Part shown: one piece after another, positions 1 to 5,784 of the stretch
How the letters are laid out: each line of letters opens with the position of its first letter
Position numbering within the stretch: position 1 is the stretch's first letter
DNA from: an uncultured Bacteroidales bacterium
Lineage (GTDB): Bacteria; Bacteroidota; Bacteroidia; Bacteroidales; Muribaculaceae
NCBI GenBank assembly: GCA_958418815.1
Contig: CATZGB010000054.1
Span: 1-14,590 of the forward strand
Direction: 5' to 3'
Length of the DNA: 14,590 nt
Notes under the pieces: model-generated
Databases searched by the model: none
Seen by the model: only the letters and a program-made list of their open reading frames with translations
What the model was told of the DNA's origin: nothing
Made by a program: the position numbers and the translations under genes

Positions 1-6
1 GCTAAT

Positions 7-42
7 GCCGACTTGAAAATCTATAATCAAGTCGGCTTTTTT
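7..42 (+). terminator. Intrinsic terminator of an upstream off-window gene
   Basis: A perfect 9-bp stem (GCCGACTTG at 7-15, CAAGTCGGC at 28-36) encloses a 12-nt A/T-rich loop and is followed directly by six T (37-42). The T tract is only on the plus-strand side, so it should end a plus-strand transcript entering from left of the window. The minus-strand PAP2 gene lies beyond it in the opposite orientation. Confidence 0.85.
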
Positions 43-63
43 CGGACGGATACCCAGCTTCAA

Positions 64-180
64 TCCCTTGAATCCAATCTGGAGCGAAGCGACCAAATCC
101 GTGGAATCCGTGGAATCCGCGTATCTGTGAAATCTGTAAAATCTGTGGAATCTGCGAGCCTCCCAGGGAGCGAAGCGACC
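64..180. repeat. Degenerate 9-bp tandem repeat patch with flanking 14-bp direct repeats
   Basis: About seven units of a 9-bp motif run from 96 to 158: AATCCGTGG (96-104), AATCCGTGG (105-113), AATCCGCGT (114-122), ATCTGTGA (123-130, one base short), AATCTGTAA (131-139), AATCTGTGG (140-148) and AATCTGCGAG (149-158). The 14-mer GGAGCGAAGCGACC occurs on both sides, at 81-94 and 167-180, and each copy is followed within a few bases by AATCCG. No convincing gene is present in 1-195. The unit length is a multiple of three, so an ORF runs through it, but its composition and position after a terminator argue against coding. Function is unknown. Confidence 0.75.
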
Positions 181-195
181 TTTAATCCGCGAGGT

Positions 196-990
196 TCAGT
201 TGAGGATGGAGGCGATGACTATCACCGCGAGGGTCAGGGCGAAGGCGGCTATCATAAGGTCGGAGGCCACGAGGCGGTAGACCCTGACGGTGGAAATTTC
301 ACGGAGGAGCGACGCGGAGGGGGTCAGCGAGCGCAGGGCGGCGCCGGGGGTGAGCTGCTTCAGGATGACGCGCGATGAGTCGAGGACGCCTATTGTCTGA
401 TGGGCGCCTGAAGCCGCCTGTGGTTCGAGGAGACGGCCTGCCGACAGGCGCGCCGCGTGGTAGCACACAAAGCCGAACAACGAACCGATGATGGCCCCGA
501 CAAGCAGGTCGCCGGGATAATGCACCCCAAGGTAGAGCCGCGAATAAGAGTTGAGCAACGCCCATCCGACGATGAACAACGTGAAGGCGCGCCGCCTTAC
601 AAACAGGGCGACAAAGACGGTAAGGGCAAAGGAGTTGGCCGCGTGGCAGGAGGGGAACCCGTATGAGCCGCCACGGTAGCCGTTGACGATATACGCCATC
701 CCGGAGATGGAGTTCTCGATGTTGGATGGCCTGAGCCTTTCGACCGCCGGACGGATGACAGAGGCGCACACCTGGTCGGTCAGCACGATGGCACACACGA
801 GCGAGAGGAGATAGACCGTGGCGGTCTGCCAGCGGCAGCTCCTGAACAGAATCCACAGAATCATCGCGTACATCGGTATCCATATGAAACGACCGGTGAA
901 CATAGTCATGAAGCTGTCGAAAAACGGGCTGTTGGCACCGTTGACCGCCAGAAAAATCGAGGTATCGAGATTGTCGAGGAATTCTATCAT
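196..990 (-). CDS. PAP2-family membrane lipid phosphatase (LpxF/undecaprenyl-PP phosphatase-like)
   Basis: This is a 264-residue integral membrane protein of the type 2 phosphatidic acid phosphatase superfamily. The three motifs of the active site are visible: R80-x6-R87-P88 (Arg replaces the more usual Lys), F112-P-S-C-H116 (Cys where PSGH has Gly) and S150-R151-x5-H157-x3-D161. H116 and H157 are the expected catalytic pair. Several hydrophobic helices surround the motifs. In Bacteroidota such proteins act on lipid A phosphates or polyprenyl pyrophosphates at the outer face of the inner membrane; the sequence alone does not settle the substrate. After the catalytic core (to about residue 180) there is an unusual tail of about 80 residues ending in another hydrophobic helix (about 243-262). 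It lies 91 bp downstream of the LTA-synthase-like gene on the same strand and may be cotranscribed. No Shine-Dalgarno is visible, as is usual in this phylum. The family is certain; the substrate is not. Confidence 0.9.
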   Translation of the reverse strand: MIEFLDNLDTSIFLAVNGANSPFFDSFMTMFTGRFIWIPMYAMILWILFRSCRWQTATVYLLSLVCAIVLTDQVCASVIRPAVERLRPSNIENSISGMAYIVNGYRGGSYGFPSCHAANSFALTVFVALFVRRRAFTLFIVGWALLNSYSRLYLGVHYPGDLLVGAIIGSLFGFVCYHAARLSAGRLLEPQAASGAHQTIGVLDSSRVILKQLTPGAALRSLTPSASLLREISTVRVYRLVASDLMIAAFALTLAVIVIASILN

Positions 991-1081
991 CGCAAGGTCA
1001 GAGAAAGATGGAGTGTGTCGTCATTATTTAACGCCGCCTGCAGCTCCGTTATTGTCTTCCGGGATGGTTTTAACTAAAGTT

Positions 1082-2992
1082 TCACAACCGGGCGAGGGTA
1101 GCGTAGAGGTCGCGCAGAAACGCCTTGGCGGCTGTCAGCAGCGGTGCCTCCCCCTCTGCCGTCGGCATATCCCCTCCCCGCCAGACCACCGCGTCAGCGT
1201 CGGGATTGTAGACCAGGGTGTCGGCGGGGGTCACCACCCCGATGAGCGACGGCTCGGTGAACACCGCCACCGGGGCTGTCTCCACGTCGAATATGTCGCG
1301 CGAATAGCGCAGGCCGGTGGAGGGGAGCCCCATCATGGCCAGCAGCGTGGCCGCCAGGTCGGTCTGCGAGGCGAGCTTGTCGACCCGCTCCCCGCCTACG
1401 GTCAATGCCCCTCCGGCCAGCACCAGCGGTATGTGGTGGCGTTCCAGGGGGGAGTCGATGTTCTCGGGCCAGCAACCATAATGGTCGGGCAGCACCACCA
1501 GCAGGGTCTTCTGCCAGTTGGGCAAGGTGCGCAGCGAGTCGACAAACACCGTCAGGCAGGAGTCGGTGTAGGCGAATGCGTTCTTGCGCGGCTCCGAGGC
1601 GAAACGTGGATTGGCATACGGCACCGCAAAGGGCTCATGGGAGCTGGAGGTCTGCACCACCGACAGCCGCGGCACCCCGCGGCTGCGCCCTGTAGCCGCC
1701 TCCTTTATCCCCTCGAACGCCTTGGCGAACACCTTCTCGTCGTGCGCACCCCACTTCGATGTGCGGTCTGCCACCGGGAAATCCTTGTCAGACACAATCG
1801 TCGAGAATCCCGACGACACCAGGTAAGCCTGCATGTTGGTGAAATTGGCGTCGCCGCCATAATAATACGCCGCGTCATATCCCTGGTCGCGCAGGATGGA
1901 GGGGAACGACGGCAGCCGCTCAAACTTGTCGACATATTTCAACAGGCTGGTCGACGGGGGCGCGGGGAAGGAGCTGAGAATCGCCGCCAGCCCCCTGTCG
2001 GTGCGGAACGAGGAGGCGTAGAAGTTGGTGAACAGCATCCCCTCCCGGGCGAGCGAGTCAAGTCCCGGGGCGACATCCTCCCCTCCGAGCGACGGCATCA
2101 GATGGGCCGAGAAACTCTCGAGAATCACCATCACGATGTCGGGGCGCGAGGTAGACAGCAGCCCCGTCGCCAGGGTGTCTGTCGCCTCCATGCCGGCAGT
2201 GACCGGCAACGCATGCGCGACGCTGTCGGGGGTGGCATACAGCAGCCTGCCGACTATCTCCGCCGCCGTCTCGTCATCCATGAAATCATACTCCTTGTCG
2301 AAACCGCCCTGGTGAGTGGCCGAGTAAAGGAGGCTGAACACCGGATTGACAGCCGCATGGTTGAGCCGCTGGTTGGTGGAGAAATATGCCCGACTTAGGT
2401 TCATCGTCGAGACAGTGACGCTCCCGCGTATCGGGATGAACAGCAGCCCGGTGACAAACAGCATCACCACCGGCTCCCACACCCGCCTGCGGCCCCGGGC
2501 GGGAGCCACATCCACCTGTCCGGCGGTGTAGCGGTAGAGCAGCCACATGCCCCAGCATATGGCCCCCATCCCGGTGATGCCCGCCAGCCAGTGCCACCAC
2601 TCCACGCTGGCCATCGCCGCCGTCGGAGAGGTGGTGAAGTAAAACACCGGGGTCATGTCGAGCCTGAAACCCCAGCTGCCATACAGCCCCAGGTCAAGAC
2701 AGTAAATGACGGCAACCAGCGCGGCCGCCACCGCCATGTAGATGTCCATGGCCCTGCGCAGCCAGCCTCCTCGCGAGACAAGCTCGCCGACGAGCAGCAG
2801 GCCCGGAACCACCGTCAGGTAACCGGCCACACACAGGTCCATCGACAGGCCGTGGCGCACCACGTCGAGCCACTGGGCCGCAGTCGCCCCCACCACCGAA
2901 GCGTAGACGGTGAGGAACACCGGCTTCATCAGCATGAAGACCACCACAAACAGCAGGTATATCCACAGGAATTTCAGAAGTGCCTTTTTCAT
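1082..2992 (-). CDS. LTA synthase family protein (membrane-anchored sulfatase/phosphotransferase)
   Basis: This 636-residue protein has about five N-terminal transmembrane helices (roughly 5-28, 50-70, 83-104, 133-154, 172-188), a linker, and an extracytoplasmic alkaline-phosphatase-fold domain from about residue 285. Residues expected for the LtaS/sulfatase family are present: E292 in the VILESF segment (metal), T331 in FRTDRG (nucleophile position), H452 in SSHEPF, and D503-H504 in VLPDHYG. These enzymes transfer glycerol phosphate, phosphoethanolamine or similar groups onto envelope glycolipids. Gram-negative Bacteroidota lack classical lipoteichoic acid, so the true acceptor is unknown. 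The next gene downstream is a PAP2 phosphatase, which fits a shared role in envelope phospholipid or lipid A modification. The start at MKKALLKFLW gives a normal Lys-rich cytoplasmic end before the first helix. The leader has a hairpin with a U tract (see 3041-3082). The family assignment is firm; the substrate is inferred only in general terms. Confidence 0.9.
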   Translation of the reverse strand: MKKALLKFLWIYLLFVVVFMLMKPVFLTVYASVVGATAAQWLDVVRHGLSMDLCVAGYLTVVPGLLLVGELVSRGGWLRRAMDIYMAVAAALVAVIYCLDLGLYGSWGFRLDMTPVFYFTTSPTAAMASVEWWHWLAGITGMGAICWGMWLLYRYTAGQVDVAPARGRRRVWEPVVMLFVTGLLFIPIRGSVTVSTMNLSRAYFSTNQRLNHAAVNPVFSLLYSATHQGGFDKEYDFMDDETAAEIVGRLLYATPDSVAHALPVTAGMEATDTLATGLLSTSRPDIVMVILESFSAHLMPSLGGEDVAPGLDSLAREGMLFTNFYASSFRTDRGLAAILSSFPAPPSTSLLKYVDKFERLPSFPSILRDQGYDAAYYYGGDANFTNMQAYLVSSGFSTIVSDKDFPVADRTSKWGAHDEKVFAKAFEGIKEAATGRSRGVPRLSVVQTSSSHEPFAVPYANPRFASEPRKNAFAYTDSCLTVFVDSLRTLPNWQKTLLVVLPDHYGCWPENIDSPLERHHIPLVLAGGALTVGGERVDKLASQTDLAATLLAMMGLPSTGLRYSRDIFDVETAPVAVFTEPSLIGVVTPADTLVYNPDADAVVWRGGDMPTAEGEAPLLTAAKAFLRDLYATLARL

Positions 2993-3040
2993 CAGCGCCG
3001 CAAGGTTACAGGGTCAGGAAAGAGAGGTGAAGTTTTTTTG

Positions 3041-3082
3041 AAAAAAATCATCCCGGCGATTAAACCTTCGCCGCCGGGGATG
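3041..3082 (-). terminator. Hairpin plus U-tract in the leader of the LTA-synthase-like gene (terminator or attenuator)
   Basis: Read on the minus strand, CATCCC (3082-3077), a 4-nt bulge and GGCGA pair with TCGCC and GGGATG (3059-3049). AT and then seven T (3047-3041) follow. This has the form of an intrinsic terminator only about 50 nt ahead of the start codon at 2992. It is the second such structure after prfB (the first is at 3162-3191). It may be a backup terminator, or an attenuator if the promoter lies between the two hairpins. I found no good TAnnTTTG promoter downstream of it: TAACCTTG at 3008-3001 is one mismatch off, lacks a -33 element and would leave almost no leader. Confidence 0.5.
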
Positions 3083-3150
3083 GTCAAAGAGGCATAAAGA
3101 TAATAAAGCAATTGTCTACATAGCGCCGAGAGCGCACCCTGAGAGCTTCA

Positions 3151-3199
3151 AAAAACAAAACCCGCCGGACTCTGCCGAGAGAGCCCGGCGGTGTTTTTT
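3151..3199 (-). terminator. Bidirectional-looking intrinsic terminator after prfB
   Basis: CCGCCGG (3162-3168) pairs with CCGGCGG (3185-3191), with an inner CTCT/AGAG stem around a GCCG loop. A plus-strand T run lies at 3193-3199 and an A-rich stretch at 3151-3160 gives U residues on the minus-strand transcript. The structure sits about 60 nt past the prfB stop codon and is best read as its terminator. Confidence 0.8.
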
Positions 3200-3252
3200 C
3201 CTTATGCCGTCGCCGGCTCGCCTTGCCGGCCAACAGGGGGTGGCCCGGAGGC

Positions 3253-4368
3253 TCACTCCTCGTTGCCCGAGAACTCCATCAGGTATGCCTTGATGAAGTC
3301 GTCGATGTCGCCGTCCATCACCCCGTTGACATCCGAGGTCTGGAAGTTGGTGCGGTGGTCCTTCACGCGGCGGTCGTCGAAGACATAGCTGCGTATCTGC
3401 GAGCCCCACTCGATTTTCATCTTGCCGGCCTCCACCTTTGCCTGCTCCTCCATGCGGTGGGCAAGCTCCTTCTCGTAAAGTATGGAGCGGAGATGACGCA
3501 GGGCGTTCTCGCGGTTCTTGGGCTGGTCTCGGGTCTCGGTGTTCTCGATGAGGATTTCCTCCTTCTCGCCGGTGTACGGGTCGGTGTACTGGTAGCGCAG
3601 GCGCACACCCGACTCCACCTTGTTGACATTCTGGCCGCCTGCGCCTCCCGAGCGGAAAGTGTCCCACGACATCAGCGCCGGCTCGACCTTCACCTCTATG
3701 GCGTCATCGACCAGCGGGGTGACAAACACCGACGCGAACGATGTCATGCGCTTGCCCTGGGCGTTGTAGGGCGACACACGCACCAGGCGATGCACGCCGT
3801 TCTCGCTCTTGAGGTATCCGTAGGCGAAGTCTCCCTCGACATTTATCGTGCAAGACTTGATGCCTGCCTCGTCACCTTCGAGGAGGTTGGCGATCGAGGT
3901 CTTGTAGCCATGTTTCTCGCAATAGCGCAGGTACATGCGCATCAGCATCTGCGCCCAGTCCTGGCTCTCGGTGCCCCCCGCGCCGGAGTTGATTTTCAAA
4001 ACCACTCCCATGTGGTCCTCCTCGCGGCGGAGCATGTTGCGCAGCTCCAGGGCCTCGATTTTGGCCATGGCGGCTGAGTACATCGAGTCGAGCTCGGCCT
4101 CCTCGAGCAGCTCCTCCTTGTAGAAATCCCAGCCATTCTGCAGCTCATCCACAGCGGTCTCGATTTCCTTGTAGCCGTCCACCCATGCCTGCAGGTCCTT
4201 GATTTTCTTCATCTGGGCCTGCGCCTCCTTGGGATGCTCCCAGAAGTCAGGCACATGGGTGCGGAGCTCCTCCTCCTCGATCTGTATCTTCTTATTGTCG
4301 ACATCGAGATACCGCCTGAGCGCGTCCTTGCGCTCGACGGCCTCTTTAAGTTGTTCCTGAGTAATCAT
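3253..4368 (-). CDS. prfB: Peptide chain release factor 2 (RF2), no programmed frameshift
   Basis: This 371-residue class I release factor recognises UGA and UAA stop codons and triggers hydrolysis of peptidyl-tRNA on the ribosome. The N-terminal helical domain (about 1-110) begins in the RF2 manner. The universal GGQ motif is at 244-246 in the segment SGGAGGQNVNK. The stop-codon recognition tripeptide, SPF in classical RF2, reads SPY at 199-201 within VRVSPYNAQGKRMTSFASV. The length is normal for RF2. Most bacterial prfB genes contain an in-frame UGA near codon 25 bypassed by +1 frameshifting. Here the equivalent place (codons 18-22, AGG CGG TAT CTC GAT) is read straight through as R-R-Y-L-D, so the autoregulatory shift is absent. 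A good Bacteroidota promoter lies at 4390-4421 and a terminator follows at 3151-3199, so it is probably transcribed alone. Confidence 0.97.
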   Translation of the reverse strand: MITQEQLKEAVERKDALRRYLDVDNKKIQIEEEELRTHVPDFWEHPKEAQAQMKKIKDLQAWVDGYKEIETAVDELQNGWDFYKEELLEEAELDSMYSAAMAKIEALELRNMLRREEDHMGVVLKINSGAGGTESQDWAQMLMRMYLRYCEKHGYKTSIANLLEGDEAGIKSCTINVEGDFAYGYLKSENGVHRLVRVSPYNAQGKRMTSFASVFVTPLVDDAIEVKVEPALMSWDTFRSGGAGGQNVNKVESGVRLRYQYTDPYTGEKEEILIENTETRDQPKNRENALRHLRSILYEKELAHRMEEQAKVEAGKMKIEWGSQIRSYVFDDRRVKDHRTNFQTSDVNGVMDGDIDDFIKAYLMEFSGNEE

Positions 4369-4389
4369 ATACGGGATTTAATATCACCA

Positions 4390-4421
4390 CAAAGTTACGA
4401 AAAATCCCTTGAAAGAGCAAA
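4390..4421 (-). promoter_or_regulatory. Bacteroidota-type promoter for prfB
   Basis: On the minus strand, TTTG (4421-4418) is followed after exactly 20 nt by TAACTTTG (4397-4390), matching the -33 TTTG and -7 TAnnTTTG elements read by the primary sigma factor of Bacteroidota. It sits about 20 nt ahead of the prfB start, downstream of the membrane-protein gene that ends at 4447. Confidence 0.85.
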
Positions 4422-4446
4422 ACCCCGGCGTGACCGCCCCGGAGGC

Positions 4447-5007
4447 TCAGAGCATCTGACGGTAATCGCGCATCATCTGCAGGTAGACAGCCAGGCCGAT
4501 GGCCAGCCCGACGACAATCCCCACGGCGAGCGCCCACCTGATCTCACCGCCGCCGAGATAGATGAAATACAGCGACACCACGAAGACGGCACAGGGGATG
4601 AGCAGCAGCTGGAACAGGTGATGGCGGCGGCGGTAGAAACGGGCCTTGGCGGCCACCTCCTCCACCCCGTCGACCGACAGGTCTATCCCCTTCACGCCCC
4701 TGTAAAGGTAATAATCCATCACAGCAGCGATGATGAAAAACACCATCACAGCCGCCATTCCCCACCAGGGGAGCAATCGCGCCATCGGCAAGGAGCACAT
4801 CATACCCGCCGGGGCCACTCCGGCGAACATCATCCGGTAACGCCCCATTAGACGTTCGCGGGCCGAGGTGACGCGTCCGGAGGTGACATTGTCTATCATC
4901 CGGTCATCATAAAAGGGGGGCCGGGAATTGCGGCGCTGAGCCGCGTCATTGCCGGCATCGGAGGCATTGAGCCTGCGCCATTTATCCTTGAGTTCTTCTG
5001 GTGTCAT
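4447..5007 (-). CDS. Four-helix membrane protein overlapping an ECF sigma factor gene (possible anti-sigma)
   Basis: I do not recognise this 186-residue protein by family. A hydrophilic N-terminus (about 1-55, Lys/Arg/Asp-rich, starting EELKDKWRRLN) precedes two hydrophobic segments (about 57-77 and 80-102). A charged stretch of about 28 residues with an RFYRRRHH cluster follows, then two more helices (about 131-151 and 157-178) and a short basic tail. Its ATG (5007-5005) overlaps the TGA of the sigma gene (5006-5004) as ATGA, so the two are almost certainly translationally coupled and made together. Membrane proteins encoded directly after ECF sigma genes are often anti-sigma factors. The cytoplasmic N-terminus would be the place to bind sigma, but no zinc-binding HxxxCxxC motif or periplasmic sensor domain is visible. 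The role is therefore inferred from context only. Confidence 0.85.
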   Translation of the reverse strand: MTPEELKDKWRRLNASDAGNDAAQRRNSRPPFYDDRMIDNVTSGRVTSARERLMGRYRMMFAGVAPAGMMCSLPMARLLPWWGMAAVMVFFIIAAVMDYYLYRGVKGIDLSVDGVEEVAAKARFYRRRHHLFQLLLIPCAVFVVSLYFIYLGGGEIRWALAVGIVVGLAIGLAVYLQMMRDYRQML

Positions 5008-5522
5008 AGGTCAGGGGTCAGTGAGGTTAGTTTTTCTTTTGCGCGGCGCAGCCGTGAGGCGATGGTGTTGCGCGGCTGCCCCATGATTGAGGCAATCTCG
5101 TCATATGAATGCTCGTCGAGCCAGAGCAGTATCAACGCCTTGTCAGACGGGCCCAGGCGGTTGATCATCCGGTACATCTCCCTGAGCATCGCCGCCTTCT
5201 CGTCATCCTCGGCGATAAGCTCGGGATGCTCGTCGATGGGGACACTGCCGCCCCCCTTGCGGTGCTTGCGGAAGAAAGAGACACAGCTGTTGAGGGTCAC
5301 GCGGTAAATCCATGTCGACAGGCTCGCCTCCCCCCTGAAACGCGGGAATCCGCGCCAGAGGTTGACCAGCGCCTCCTGCCGCAGGTCGGCGAAGTCGGCG
5401 AGGTCTGCCGCGTAGAAATAGCAGACCTTGCGGATGACCCCGTCATGCCGGCGTATGGTCTCCTCGAATGACCGTTTCAGGTCCTCCGCGCCGTCTCCTT
5501 TATGTTTGTCTTCAAGTCTCAT
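5004..5522 (-). CDS. ECF-type RNA polymerase sigma-70 factor
   Basis: This is a 172-residue alternative sigma factor. Region 2 (about 21-87) contains DLRQEALVNLW at 46-56 and the STWIYRVTLNSCVSFFRK helix, which contact core polymerase and the -10 element. Region 4 (about 118-168) contains the helix-turn-helix SYDEIASIMGQPRNTIASRLRRAKEKL, which binds the -35 element. Regions 1.1, 3 and a classical 3.2 are missing, as in extracytoplasmic-function sigmas. It is the first gene of a two-gene unit with the overlapping membrane protein. Regulation probably depends on that protein. I did not find a TAnnTTTG promoter between 5523 and 5680; an autoregulated ECF promoter is possible but cannot be recognised without the regulon. 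It is transcribed divergently from the large surface protein gene. Confidence 0.95.
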   Translation of the reverse strand: MRLEDKHKGDGAEDLKRSFEETIRRHDGVIRKVCYFYAADLADFADLRQEALVNLWRGFPRFRGEASLSTWIYRVTLNSCVSFFRKHRKGGGSVPIDEHPELIAEDDEKAAMLREMYRMINRLGPSDKALILLWLDEHSYDEIASIMGQPRNTIASRLRRAKEKLTSLTPDL

Positions 5523-5624
5523 CTACCAGGTTTGACGCGAGATTTCCCCGATAGTTTCACACCCCTGGCAGAAAAAAACGACCTTTGCCCTCGCGCAACG
5601 CCCCTGTGATTTCGCCGAAAAACA

Positions 5625-5688
5625 CCAAATATTGGCCTTTCCGGACTTTTTGCCACCTCAAAAAGGCAAAATATTGCCAAAAGTTTTG
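5625..5688. promoter_or_regulatory. Cluster of A/T-rich palindromes in the divergent intergenic region
   Basis: Three inverted repeats lie between the ECF sigma gene and the surface-protein gene: CCAAATATTGG (5625-5635, arms CCAA/TTGG), GGCAAAATATTGCC (5665-5678, arms GGCAA/TTGCC) and CAAAAGTTTTG (5678-5688, a perfect palindrome about a central G). The last one includes the TTTG -33 element of the promoter at 5685-5715. They look like operator sites, but no regulator is known. The rest of the 262-bp gap holds no gene that I can support. Confidence 0.4.
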
Positions 5689-5715
5689 AACAAACCAAAA
5701 ACAATCGTACTTTTG
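5685..5715 (+). promoter_or_regulatory. Bacteroidota-type promoter for the large surface protein
   Basis: TTTG (5685-5688), a 19-nt spacer and TACTTTTG (5708-5715) fit the -33/-7 consensus. Transcription would start near 5720 and give a leader of about 65 nt before the ATG at 5785. This also rules out the upstream TTG at 5632 as the translation start. Confidence 0.85.
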
Positions 5716-5784
5716 CCACAAGAGTCAATCAATCGCGAAAGCCAACCAACCACGCACTGTATTCCTAATCACACTAATCACAAC

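Noticed and set aside
96..158. CRISPR array
   Set aside because: Units are only 9 bp, contiguous and without spacers; no cas genes are nearby.
13..378. 121-codon plus-strand frame through the left repeat patch
   Set aside because: It starts inside a terminator stem, is made of the 9-bp repeat translation and then runs antisense to the PAP2 gene.
818..2398. 526-codon plus-strand frame opposite the LTA-synthase-like gene
   Set aside because: Arg/His/Gln-rich shadow translation with no recognisable fold; the minus-strand gene keeps all family active-site residues.
3095..3102. TATCTTTA as a promoter for the LTA-synthase-like gene (minus strand)
   Set aside because: One mismatch in the -7 box and no TTTG at 19-21 nt upstream; too weak to annotate, although it would place the 3041-3082 hairpin inside the leader.
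5519..5728. 69-codon minus-strand frame upstream of the ECF sigma gene
   Set aside because: It covers the divergent promoter region and palindromes; basic, low-complexity translation with no support.
5632..5784. Upstream extension of the surface protein from a TTG
   Set aside because: It spans the -33/-7 promoter and would place 51 non-signal residues before a clear signal peptide starting at 5785.
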